This document shows, one piece after another, positions 33,874 through 45,482 of a stretch of 56,282 nucleotides of DNA; positions within the stretch are counted from its first letter, which is position 1, and each line of letters begins with the position of its first letter. The notes below the pieces were generated by a model. That model saw only the letters and a program-made list of their open reading frames with translations. It was not told the DNA's origin and did no database searches. The position numbers and the translations under genes were made by a program. The stretch is from Amphimedon queenslandica (lineage: Eukaryota > Porifera > Demospongiae > Haplosclerida > Niphatidae): positions 65,635 through 121,916 of the forward strand of contig NW_003546481.1 in NCBI RefSeq assembly GCF_000090795.2, read 5' to 3'.

Positions 33874-36800
33874 ATGTTGCTGGTTCTTACTGAAGAACAC
33901 AAGACCCATCTCTCCTTTCTCTCCACTGTAGACATTTCTGGTAAGAGTGAGAGAGAGGCTGAAAAGTAGCGTTAATTAATGAGAAGGTGTATATGTGTGT
34001 TGCTTATTTTTTAATAACCACACCCATTAGTTGTGAGAGAGTTTTGCAGGATATCAATGGAATTTATCAAAAACGGACCAAACACTAAGCTATACTCTGG
34101 AGCAGCACGTAAGTAGTCACTCTATATCTTTACTAGCTAAGAGTCATTTGGGATGGTGGGATGGTACATGTACACGTATATATGTGAATTTCTGTTAAAT
34201 GGTTAATTGATTGCCCTATATTAGATATTAGCATACACATGTGTCATTAAGCATGCTTAGAATAAAGCAAAATGGCTTGGTTTTTTTTAGCAATTTTATG
34301 ATCAATCTGTTAATGACAAAATAAAACTCTACCAGTTTTTCCCACTATACAGCTGTATAGTACAATGGGTAGTCTTGCCCGCCCCTTCATTACCTGTGCA
34401 TTTGTCATTTTGCATTTCAATTCTCATTGCTGTAGAAACAAATTTAGCATGCATCAAACTGGGTTTCCTACTATAAAATTCAACAGCATCATTCACAAGC
34501 TTCTGACAATTAAGTACTGTATTTTACCGATTAAACGCCCGGGAGTTTATTTCTTATTAAGCAGCAAAAAAATTCGTCGAAAAAAAATAAAAAAGGTACT
34601 TCAAGTGGGATCGAACCCCCAACTCTGAGCAACTCAGACCAGGCTCGCACTTTGGAGCTATCTAAGCAGTGGGGCATTATTTTTGGTAGAAATATGCGTA
34701 TCTATAGCTAGAATATATTAATGACAGGCATTTATCAGTAAAATACGGTACATGTACATTCCTTTTGAGCAACTTTTAAAATTTGTAAAAAAATCAATTT
34801 TAATCAGAATCAACTCAAAGTTTCTACACTACATAACAACATATGCATCAGATAAATTTATAAAATTGGTGAATTCTCTAACCATTTTCACAAAATTTAG
34901 CCAAATATACAGGTAAGAACTGGGACTTTGACCTGATTTTTGAGCAAATTTAACAATATTCATTAAAAAATCCAATTTTGATTTGAATCATTTGCTATCA
35001 TTTGTTTCTTTGACACTTTTGGTAGTAACACAAACACACAAAAATAATGTTTCTTATTGAGAGCCAACCTTTAATTAGTTTTGATTCACTACATAGAACT
35101 GTATCCCTCTCTCTTGCTGACAACCTATAATGATTGCAAGTCGGTAATGGTGAAGCACATAAGAGAGAATGGGCCCTGCATGACAAGCAAGAATGGGGAT
35201 CTGCTTGATAAGCACAGCTATTATGCATAGATCTTGCAAATTGGCAGTTGTAGGTGGGCCCTTTGTTTAATGTGAATACTAGAACACGCCTCAATTTAGA
35301 CAGTGCCTTTGTAGTTTATAGAATTGGTTTGCAAAGCCTGGGCGATTCACTATACTCATAATAGAGCATTTTTATGTTTTATTTCTTTCTATTTTCCCAC
35401 CCTCTCCCTCTCCCTCTCTCTCTCTATAGAGAAACTAGGTGTTGACACTGCTACAGTTAGACAGAGTGTTCAAGGTCTCATGTTTCTACTAGTTGAATCT
35501 TCAAAACTATCAGTCAATGAAATTGATTTTTTGGACTCCATTATGATCCTTGGATTTGACGAGGAGCTAAACAAGGAATTATATGCAGTAAGTTTATTTC
35601 ATCAAACACATTGATATTCTTATGCTACATTGTTTGACAAATAATTTTGAGTTATGAGCATTTTCTAAAAATAACAAAATTTTGGAGAAAAAAGCAATGG
35701 CATACATAGCCCATGTTTTTTTCCAAAAAATGACTCCAAAATTATCCCAAATTTTTATTGCATTTTCTGATACATATTGATGTCCTTGTGCTATGTAGAA
35801 GGTTTGAGCTATTTCTGACAAATATTTTTCAAGTTATGAGCATTTCAAAAAATGAGCCAATACATATTTGACTAATACTTAATTTTTAGGCATTCAATTT
35901 AACCTGACCAAAGGCATCTCTATTATAACAATTTGCTGTTTTAATTTTCTTCTAATTAATTTAATATTAATTTTATCCTCTCTTTTAGCTATATGAGGAG
36001 AACAGTTCTGAGATAAGGTCCCTCCTAATGAGTATGTCCCTTGATCTTCCTCACTACACTGACCTGGAGTGGAGACTGGAGGCACAACTGAGCTCTAGAT
36101 CACTGGAACGACAAGTACAACCATCAATACTACTGAGACTACATACTGAGGAGGAAGGTAAAAATACATGTACATGTATAGACCCCCTAGACGTTAAGAC
36201 TATTTTGAATAAATTATTTATGGGTAGCCACCCACGATTAAAATTACTGACGGCAAGAAGCTCTCCACATCAAAGGCAGATCAAAGCCCAAGGTGCCAAA
36301 TTGAAGCATAGCAAGAAAACTATGTTGCAGCAAAAGTTACCTGGTTTATATGAAGTAGTCTGGCCTCCATACTTTCCATAAATGCTGCTTGTAAGCTTGT
36401 AGTACCTTGTAATCCTGTAGTACCTTGTAGCGCTTACAAAAATGGCCAGGTGGTGTCACCGCCTTTGATTTTCTTTTGATCTTGAGGCGTTCTTGCCGTC
36501 AGTAATTTACATTGTGGGTTGATGCCATATAGGAAAATTTTATTTATTATGAATGAATATTATTATTGTAATCATATTCATTGAAAATAATCTTAGCTCC
36601 TAGGGGGTCTATTGTATAATTATAATAATACTAATAGTTGTTGCTGTGGATTGTCTTTTTGTTTGTGTATTTTTGTGAGCTCTCCCTCTCTATAATAATG
36701 CCATTTCCCTAGTATCCATTCTTATACACATACATGTACATGTAGATACATGTAATGTACATGTACTGTGGATTGATTTGTACATACATTGTACATTGAC

Positions 36801-37102
36801 ATGTTTGTCATTTTTGTCAATCAAAACACCAAAATTTGACAAAATTTTTGACTGGCAAAATTTGGAGACAAACATGTACATGTAATTATGATACACGTAC
36901 ATGTATGTTAACGATAGCATTATTACATGTATAACCAATTTTTTAATTTTCTTCGCATTTCTTTGTTTCATTAGGTGTTCCTAGTGTTCATACGATAGAG
37001 ACTGATCCTGTTAATCTCATTCATTTGACTAACAGTCTTGAGACAGCACTAGCTGAAATAAAGAGTCAACATTGCAGACGAATAATGAGGGGCATTAAAT
37101 AG
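33874..37102 (+). CDS. COMMD2: COMM domain-containing protein 2
   Basis: A subunit of the COMMD/CCC (Commander) complex that supports endosomal sorting and modulates NF-kB. Exons: 33874-33940, 34040-34108, 35430-35587, 35989-36157, 36975-37102; 591 nt, 196 residues (human 199). Matching segments: EFCRISMEFIKNGPNTKLYS, SVQGLMFLLVESSKL, FDEELNKELY and, in the C-terminal COMM domain, LPHYTDLEWRLEAQLSSRSL and HCRRIMRGIK at the end. The acceptor of exon 2 (GTGAGAG|AG) lacks a good pyrimidine tract but is required by phase and homology. Introns 3 and 4 hold repeats. A partial second copy lies at 42733-44598. Confidence 0.95.
34515..34752 (-). mobile_element. Short TIR element with a tRNA-like core
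   Basis: Outer ends GTACTGTATTTTACCGATTA and TCAGTAAAATACGGTACATG are inverted. Inside, on the minus strand, TAGCTCCAAAGTGCGAGCCT resembles a tRNA A-box region and GGGGGTTCGATCCC a B box, about 50 bases apart. It looks like a SINE-type or tRNA-derived sequence carried in a fold-back element. Confidence 0.6.
35600..35870 (+). repeat. Satellite-family units in COMMD2 intron 3
   Basis: One and a half diverged units of the 178-bp family: CCAAAAAATGACTCCAAAAT, CTGATACATATTGATGTCCT and a GTTTGAGCTATTTC block. The duplicate intron at 42895-43700 holds several more units. Confidence 0.75.
36179..36611. mobile_element. TIR element in COMMD2 intron 4
   Basis: The ends TAGACCCCCTAG (left) and CTAGGGGGTCTA (right) are perfect inverted repeats. 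The inner arms ATTACTGACGGCAAGAA and TTCTTGCCGTCAGTAAT pair as well. About 433 bp with no transposase. It is absent from the matching intron of the duplicate. Confidence 0.8.
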
Positions 37103-37652
37103 AAGAGTAGAAACTTAATTATGTTACAGTTTGTTGTTAATGTTTGTATAGAACTACAATATAAAGTGATCTAAAGTGTGTCTATGTTTTTTGTTTCAAA
37201 TGTTAATGTAGCTTGGCTGTAAACTTAAATGCATTGATTTTTTATAAATTGAATTATGATAGACCCAATGTTCAATCTGATATTAATCCAGCATACATGA
37301 GACTGCAGTCAATAATACTGTGGTGTAAAAACTGTTTTAAATTATGTTTTATGTTGATTAATATAACACTTAATATAATTTGTTGCTGCATAGCATTTAG
37401 AATGAGATTTTCGTTGCGCTATACGTTACTACAATGCCTCCGCTACAATCAACCCATTGCTAATATTGTGTTTATGTGAGTGATAAATTAGCAATAAAAT
37501 AACACTAAAATGCATTCCATGATTATAATGAATACAATGTGTAATTATCATTATTATTTTTTGGGTATTGTACATACACATATCACAAATTGATGTTTTG
37601 AGAGCCATGTGCCATAATAAACTCATCTTCACTTTATGTATAAAATTAGTGA
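37103..37652. other. Convergent 3' spacer
   Basis: The region between the COMMD2 stop and the stop of the minus-strand death-fold gene. It contains the two 3' UTRs and no supported gene. The first 100 bp are duplicated after the COMMD2 copy at 44599. Confidence 0.55.
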
Positions 37653-40600
37653 CTACGAAAAGATAATTCTGGTTTTTATATGTTCATAATAAGGTAAAGT
37701 ATAGCAAGTTTCTTGATGTTGTCCATCTAGCCCAAGTGTCCTTAGTGTATTATTGGTCCTGAGAGATTCCATCAGTACCAGTACTCCATCAGTATCAATG
37801 TTAGTATTGTAAAGGCATAGGGAACTGAGAGTGTTGTTAATGAGTAAAAGTTCAGCTAGTGATTGAGCACTGGTTGAAGTTAAAGGATTATATTGAAGAT
37901 TTAAGTATTGAAGTGTTTCATTATATTGTAGTGATTGTGCTAGTAGGGTGACTTTATCATCACTCATTGAGCCATCAATTAGGTTTAGAGTTGTTAATGA
38001 TTGGTTTGTTGATAGTTGAGAAGAAAAAGAAAGGATATCATCACGTGTTAAGAATGAGGAGAATATACTAAGCATTTTTACTGTTCTTCTTTCCAAAATA
38101 GCTGGTATTAGGAACTGTATGCTTTCAGATGATGAGGATATGAGTGTGACAACCTCATGTTCCTCCTCTAGTTCACATATCACCTCCATGCATTGATCTA
38201 CTGATGGTTTAAGAAGATGTACATCATCATTGCTCCACTGCACCTCTCCATTCTCTCCATCCTCTTGTACTATATAATCACAAACACACAAATAGTTAAT
38301 GCAAAATGTTTAGCTAATTCATTTGTGTTTTGATAGATGCAATACAATCATTTTTCAAGACACCTATTATGCATGGGCATTCAAGATTGAAATTATGGTT
38401 GAAAAAAATCTCAGTTTTTAATGCCTGCAATATAATTTAAATTATCATACATAGTGAACTATTCACTTAAAAATAACATACTGTCAAGTTTCAGTTTCAA
38501 TTGTTCTATTTCTTGCAGTCGTTTCTCTGACAGGTCCTTCCAGGATGTTAACTTCTTCTCAAAATCTGTTAAAGGATATTAAGATCAACAATATTATTTT
38601 GACAAAGCATGGGCTTTTTTGAATTGGCACAATTATTTTTTTAAATGGCCATAAATCAAAAATAGTAGCAGTTATTGGCTCAAAGTATCTCAGGAAATGT
38701 AACAAAAATGAGGAAGTTTAAAAGCCATGTTTTAGAGAAACAAAGCTTATCAAAATGGCATATATTTGTGTTGTAAGTTTAACCTAATTTTAAAATAGAT
38801 TTTTTACAAATTTTTTAAGTTGCTCAAAAATTGGACTAAACTCCCTGTACTTGTACAGGATCTTTGGCCAAATTTTTGCCAAAATAGAAAGTAGAAATTT
38901 TTCCATTAATTTCATAATTTTTTGATACACATACATGTTGTGTAGTAAGTTTGAGCTGCATTTGATTTTTATATGGCTTAAAAATCTGGCCAAAAGCAAT
39001 GACTATATCATAGTGCAGAATTTTTTACAAAAATTGGGTTGCCATGTGGAACAGTTTGTTCAATTGTGACCGAGAACTTCTTGTTACCTTCTAATAATTG
39101 ATTCAATTCTCTGTTTAGCGTTGAAATTTTCTCCTTCATTTCATTAATCACTTCTTCATTTTGAACTATAATAATCATCTGATAATGATATCATGATATT
39201 TATGACTCCTACCATTTACATATTGACTCTCTTCAAGACTTATTTGTAAGGCTTCTATTTCTTTTAATCTATTTTCTGATAATTCCTTAAATGTTGCCAA
39301 ATCTGTTTCATTATAGCTACAGTTAATCAAAGATATCTCTTACCCATTATTTTTTCATCTCTTTCTTTTAAAGCAGCTTTCAAATCATCAATCTGTACAA
39401 GCAAATTCTTCATCTCTGATGTGTTCTCACTCACTACCTATACATGCATATACAATAAAAATAGTATATTTACTTGAATTCTCTAACCTGAGTAGCATCC
39501 CATATAATGCAGTTGCCTACCAGAAATTCCTTCAATCCTCTCTTTTGTAGTATTTTATCTTATCAAGGACAGCAATTATCAGTGAGCCAGTGTATACAGC
39601 AGGGCAGTAGCAGTTCACTACAACTGATCGACCACTATGAGTTCTAACTACTTTTATTTCATATTTTTGTATGAGCTCTAACTCCAACAGTACATCATTG
39701 ACATCTTGCAGTGTAGTTTTATCAGGATCCCAGTTCAGGACAAAGGTTATGGTTTCACATAGCAAATATCGTGTTAAAATTGACTGTAATGTTTCATCTT
39801 TGGAAAGACTCACAGTTACTGACTTGCAGAATTCTTTAGCTGTTTCTTTGTGTTCCTTGATGATGTCTTCAGCTTCTTTTACTTTAAACTGAACGGCTAA
39901 TACTTCAAGAGGATGAACATCAACAATGCTACATTTTCTCTTTACCACATCTAGAACTCCATCAACTGTTTTAGCAACAGAAAGTTCAGACTTAAGATCA
40001 GGAAAACAGTCAGAAAGCAATGCTTTCATTTTATTGACAACTTTTGATGATTTTGCCAGTTTCTTTGAAAAAATTTGCCGTATATTATAGAAAGTTGATC
40101 CAAACTTTGTCCGCATTTGCTTAAATTCATTTCTCATATTACGAGGAAATGATATCTTGTGACCAAGAACAGCTGAGTCTTCAGCTTTAACAAAATAAAA
40201 TAATTAATGATAATATAAAAAAGTATTCTCACTTTCTGAGTCACTTGATGAAATTCCTTCTGAAAGCAGGAACATAATAATAAATAATAATTATTATTGC
40301 AAAATTTATACTTTCAGCTAAGTAAGTTTCCATCTCTTCAATATCATCAACATTAGTGTTAAAATTGTGTTCTACAGCAGCATTATAAATTAAATATCAC
40401 TTAAATTTAACTCACTAAAGTCTTCAAATATAGTATCTCCACAATGAGCAGTCTTTGAGAACCTCCTTAATACAGTAACAAACAACTCCAGGTGTTTGTA
40501 ATTGGAGTGAACAGCATCTCGTACAGCTTTGAGAAGAATTGCTCTACTGTCAGAGACAGAACCTCTGGTAGATATAATGTAAGACAGAGCCTCATCAGAT

Positions 40601-41584
40601 ATAACCTCTTCATGAAGCAACCTTGCCATACGAACTGGTTCAGTAATTGACTGAGAGAGTGCACTGTAATTATTCCTCAATATATCACTAGCACGATCTT
40701 CATTACTGCCCGTTGCAACCTCTTTTGGCTGTAATACTGTACTATTGTCATCATGGGAAAATTTCTCTTCTATTAAACAAATGAACTGGTGATAACATTA
40801 TTCATTATCATACCGTATTTGGTCATAATTCCATTGGCTATATCTCTTGTTTCTTCAACATCAGACAGCACTGTAGCAATATCTTTAAGTTTTCTGTAGT
40901 CGCTAGACACTGTTTCTTGCATGGCAGTCAATAGAGTGGTCTTCTTGTCATCCAGTGACTTTCTCTGATCTATTTTCTCCATTTCATCCAGAGTAGCTTC
41001 ACTTATACATCTCTTACAGTATAACAGTTGAGACACTTGTACAGGAGAGACAAGAGCTTCATTCAATGATTGAATACTCCTTTGAAGGATAGAAATTGCC
41101 TCAGTTGACGGTGGTGTATCTACAAGAAGTTTAATGAATTGTATTTAACTACAGATGCATGCGTGGTCATAACCCATCATGTACTCTTGGTGGTCATGTA
41201 TAGCTTACAGGTCGTTCCATGTAATTTCCTCAAATGTTTTTCATATTCATCAGCGAGTGTGTTCTTTCCCACTACTCTTATTCTTAATACTTCTAGTATT
41301 TGTCTCCTACTAGCAGTAGGAGTAGTGGTCAGCCATAGATTGAACATCTCAATCATCTTGTGAGTGCTAGGGACAGCTTTTCCAGTAATATCTTGCAATT
41401 GCCTCTGATCCAAGTCAAGCATGGTACCAACTATATACCAGTTAGTACCAACATCAACATGCTCAGTTAACTCCTTTATAGTTGGAGCAGATGACAAGAA
41501 AACATTCAGGGAGCTTTCCTTGTGTCGAGCCATTTCTATTATAGATGTACTTCCGATTAGCTGCTGATGCACAACAAGCCACAC
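37653..41584 (-). CDS. Death-fold, coiled-coil and leucine-rich repeat protein
   Basis: Eleven exons: 41209-41584, 40814-41119, 40416-40769, 40312-40371, 40233-40259, 39488-40184, 39344-39437, 39213-39302, 39088-39165, 38482-38565, 37653-38269. Domains in order: a death domain (TIKELTEHVDVGTNWYIVG), two similar helical domains like CARDs (SPVQVSQLLYCKRCISEATL and EPVRMARLLHEEVISDEALS), a conserved helical domain ending VGNCIIWDATQ, four short coiled-coil exons (ELSENRLKEIEALQ, ELNQLLE), then leucine-rich repeats of the NLR type (SLTTLNLIDGSMSDDKVTLL). There is no nucleotide-binding domain. The total is 2783 nt, one short of a multiple of three, matching a frame break near 39550. It is probably an intracellular adaptor or sensor of apoptosis/immune type; the exact role is unknown. 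Confidence 0.82.
39540..39562 (-). other. One-base frame break in the death-fold gene
   Basis: The frame of exon 6 runs LDKIKYYKRED-stop at 39532, yet the overlapping frame continues GLKEFLVGNCIIWDATQ to a good donor at 39487. That segment is the conserved end of this domain in related sponge proteins as I remember them. A missing base in one of the A-runs would explain it. The exon lengths agree with one missing base. Confidence 0.7.
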
Positions 41585-42732
41585 CTCTCCCTTTATTTCA
41601 CTTAAAACTTTTTGAAAAACTGCCCTGAAGCAGTGAGTGAGAGGGAGGGTTATTAGGCATTAAACGTGAACCTTTCATGGTTGGGCAAACTACTAGAAAC
41701 AAGGGTAAGACTTTATCGTGATAAAACAAAATGAAAGATTATTTATTTTGTAGTCTCAATTTGATCCATCAAATGCTGCCATTAATTCTACATGTGTCAA
41801 TGTCTGTACTGCACTTGAAATTCTTTTGTTCCTCATTAACGTTTTGGTAAGATTACACTTACATGTATGCTGAGTTGCTGACAATGGAAATACAATTACT
41901 GTATAGGGTTTTATTTTGTTGGTATAAAATTTAGCGAATTTGTTCAGATTTTCCATTTGTTGGTTTAAATTTTCACAAATCTTACCTTCTGCAGCCATTT
42001 TCCCTTTTGTGGAATTTAATTTTGCGAATTTAATGAAAATGCAAAATTTATTTTGAATGAAATATAACCCCTATATGGTGCTACATGTACATTAATTTTT
42101 GAGCAACTTAAAAATTCATAAAAAATCCAATTTTGGTTGGAATCAGCTCAGAAGTTCTACATAACATAAAAACATGTATATATATATATATATATATATA
42201 TATCAAAAATATTATAAAAATGGAGAATTCTCTTCAAACCATTTGTGATGAAATTTGGCAAGAGACTATGTACTAGTATAATAGTATAGGGACTTTGACC
42301 CAATTTTTGAGCAACTTAAAAAATTTGTAGAAAATCTAATTTTGATCACAACCATTTGTTTCTATGACATACACTTTTGGTAGTAATACAAACAAACAAA
42401 AACGATGTGTCATATTGAGAGTCAACCTTTAGTTATTTGTGATTGGCTACATACAATTCTTAAGCCTCTAGCTGACAACCTAAGTAATTGCAAGTGGGTA
42501 ATGGTGAAGCCTCCATGACACACAGTACATACATGTATATCTCAATTGCTGATTAGCAGCCCGGCCTTTGTTTAATGCACAATACTAGAACACACCTCAA
42601 TTTAGATAGTCTCTTTGTAGTTTATAGAATTGGTTGGCAAGGCCTGAGTGATCTATTATACTCATAATAGAGCATTTTTATCTTTTGTTTCTTTTTATTT
42701 TCCTACTTTTCTCCCTCTCTCTCTCTTTATAG
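41585..42732. other. Spacer, mostly duplicated intron sequence
   Basis: 41585-42080 is AT-rich, with a fold-back-like piece at 41905-42060 (AATTTAGCGAATTTG and its complement). 42080-42732 matches COMMD2 intron 2 (34740-35430), for example GGTAATGGTGAAGC and CTCATAATAGAGCATTTTTA, and includes an (AT)n tract at 42177-42202. Confidence 0.65.
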
Positions 42733-44598
42733 AGAAGCTAGGTGTTGATACTGCTACTGTTAAACAGAGTGTTCAAGGTCTCATGTTTCTACTAGTTGAA
42801 TCTTCGAAACTATCAGTCAATGAAATTGATTTTTGGATTCTATTATGATACTTGGATTTGACGAGGAGCTAAACAAGGAATTGTATGCAATAAGTTTATT
42901 TCATCAAACATAATTATTGATATCCTTATGCTATGTAAAAAGTTTGACAAATATTTTTTGAGTTATGAGCATTTTCTAAATATAGCAAAATTTTTGAAAA
43001 AATGCAAAGGCTATACTAGCCCATGGTTTTTCCAAGAAATGGCTCCAAAATTGCCTCAAATTTTTATTACTTTTCTGTTGCATATTGATGAATATTGATA
43101 TCCTTGTGCTGTATAGAAAGTTTGAGTTGATTCTGACATACTTCAATTTTTCAAGTTATAGCCATTAAAAAAAATGCAAAATTCCGAAAAGTACCCAAGG
43201 CCTATGGTTTTAACAAAAATGACTCCAAAATCACCCCAAATTTTTATTACTTTTCCTTATGCATATTGATTTCCTTGTGCTGCATAGAAAGTTTGAGTTG
43301 ATTCCGACTTCAATTTTTCAAGTTACAGCCATTTTAAGAAAATGCAAAATTCTGGAAAGTATCCAAAGCTATAGCCCATGGTTTTTAACGAAAATGACTC
43401 TGAAATCATTCCAAATTTTTATTACTCTGATACACATTCATGTACTAATGCTATGTAGAAAGTTTGAGCTGATTCCAAGTTCAATTTTTCAAGTTACGGC
43501 TATTTTAAGAAATGCTGAAATTATAAGAATTACCCAAGGCCTATGGTTTTTTCAAAAATGGCTCAAAAATTACCCCAATTCTTGTTACATTTTCTGATAC
43601 ATATCGATGTCCTTATGCCATATAGAAAGTTTGAGCTGATTCTGATGAATATTTTTCAAGTTATGAGCATCAAAACAACAAGCCAATGCATATTGACTAA
43701 TACCTTGATTTTTAGGCATTCATTTTAACCTGATCAAAAGCCCTCTCTATTATGGCAATGTGCTTTTTTAATTCTCTTATAGTTAATTAATATTCATCCT
43801 CTTTTTAGCTATATGAGGAGAACAGTTCTGAGATAAGGTCCCTCCTAATGAGTATGTCCCTTGATCTTCCTCACTACACTGACCTGGAGTGGAGACTGGA
43901 GGCACAACTGAGCTCTAGATCACTGGAACGACAAGTACAACCATCAATACTACTGAGACTACATGCTGAGGAGGAAGGTACATGTACATGTATGTACATG
44001 TGTACATACATTAGTAGTAAAGACCCTGACAATACATGTATATTGACAAAATTTATTTATGAAAAAAATTTGGATTCATATTGATGCATGTACAGGCCAT
44101 GCATATTACATTGTAAATTGTGTGTGTAAAATTTTCAAATGAACAAAAAGGGGCTTTAATGCAAGGTTTGTGTATTTCATCAAAGTAATTATAGCAATAT
44201 TAATGATAACGTATAATGATCCTATCATGTTTCAAGATTACATGTATATCTGAGTCTAAGCCAAATTTTTGTTTATTATCAAGTAGGTGTATTCATGCAG
44301 TGGCTATGGGTAGAGTGAAGCATAGAGTGAAGTAGTGTTTTGTACTAGTGTTACTTTCAAAATGAAATTTTGTGTATTTATCTGCTACATGTACATGTAT
44401 AATCAACTAATTTAATGTTAATGGTAGTGGTGACAACAAAAATTTACTGTATTCTTATTTGTTTCATTAGATGTTCCTAGTGTTCATACGATAGAGACTG
44501 ATCCTGTTAATCTCATTCATTTGACTAACAGTCTTGAGACAGCACTAGCTGAAATAAAGAGTCAACATTGCAGACGAATAATGAGGGGCATTAAATAG
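42733..44598 (+). pseudogene. COMMD2 partial copy (exons 3-5)
   Basis: Exon 3 copy 42733-42889 has lost one T in GATTTTTTGG (reads GATTTTTGG), which shifts the frame. Its donor is ATAAGT instead of GTAAGT. Exon 4 copy 43809-43977 differs from the parent at one base by eye (ACATACTGAG to ACATGCTGAG). Exon 5 copy 44471-44598 differs only at its first base. Most changes in exon 3 are synonymous. With no exons 1-2, a broken frame and a broken donor it cannot make COMMD2 alone. Exons 4 and 5 keep splice sites and could be joined to the upstream gene as alternative exons. Confidence 0.8.
42895..43700 (+). repeat. Expanded satellite array in the COMMD2 copy
   Basis: About five units of the 178-bp family: GAAAGTTTGAG(T/C)TGATT recurs at about 43118, 43286, 43457 and 43624, with TTTTTCAAGTTA and CCAAGGC blocks between. 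The parent intron has far fewer units. Confidence 0.8.
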
Positions 44599-44610
44599 AA
44601 AAAGTAGAAA

Positions 44611-45482
44611 TATAATTACATTTTAGTCTGTTGTGTTATTGTTTGTAAGTGATCTAAAGTGTGTTTGTTTGTTTATTTGAACTCTTTATGTAGCTTGGCT
44701 GTACACTTAAATGCATTAATTTTTTCATTATTAACTATAATACTAGACGGATGTAAAACATTAAGAGTCGAGGCTAGCAAAGCATTTATATTTAGCACTA
44801 GATCTATCCATGTACATATGGTCTATCATAGGCAATGATGCAATTGCAATTCCAATTTGATTCAATTCAATTTCATAATGGGATGACTGTTACAGCTCAT
44901 AAAATCACTTTAGACGATTTAAGTAAATTTTAGTCTTCTAGCTCTACATGTAATTCTTGCTTACTTTATTTTGCTGTCACCACATACTTTCAATTTATAA
45001 TTGCATTACTAATTCATAGTAACTACTGTATTGCAAATAAATAGGGGTGACATGCACCCAAATACTCATGTTGTTTATGTGGGGTTCGCTCATGCTCATC
45101 CTAATATTAATAAAAACTATAGCTTAATGACATGTACATGAACATTCAATATTTTAAAGCACCTTAAACTGCACTACGCATGTAAATCCACACATTTAAG
45201 TGATGGTAAAGGTTGTGTTTCTGACGAATCAAAATAATTGTTGTGAATTTGCAAAAGGGCAAGTTGCATAAAGAAATATGAAAAACCTGAAAAAACATGA
45301 AACAGCTGGTAGCATATAACCCCCCCCCGGCTTACAGGCCTAATACTTACATGTAATTCATACTGTAGATTTTTAGCCTAGTTACATTTGAATTTAACAA
45401 ATTTCAATTTAATAGCCACAATCAAGAATAGATAGATAGAGTATAGCAACAACAATTTGTAGTTCAGTTATTAATAACATTC
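44611..45482. other. Spacer, nothing recognised beyond the duplicated flank
   Basis: The first 100 bp match the COMMD2 3' flank (TGATCTAAAGTGTGT, GTAGCTTGGCTGTA). The rest is AT-rich with no ORF of note. It has a short C-run (CCCCCCCCGG) near 45320 and probably carries the NLR 3' UTR. Confidence 0.55.

Larger units (their letters stand above)
42080..44710 (+). repeat. Segmental duplicate of COMMD2 (source 34740-37210)
   Basis: The two blocks align from intron 2 through exons 3, 4 and 5 to the 3' flank. Introns are strongly diverged: satellite expanded in intron 3, and the 36179-36611 element absent from intron 4. Exons are nearly identical. Exons 1 and 2 were not copied. Confidence 0.9.

Noticed and set aside
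34592-34668. Possible minus-strand tRNA gene
   Set aside because: A and B boxes are tRNA-like, but the cloverleaf stems do not pair well and the sequence sits inside a TIR element.
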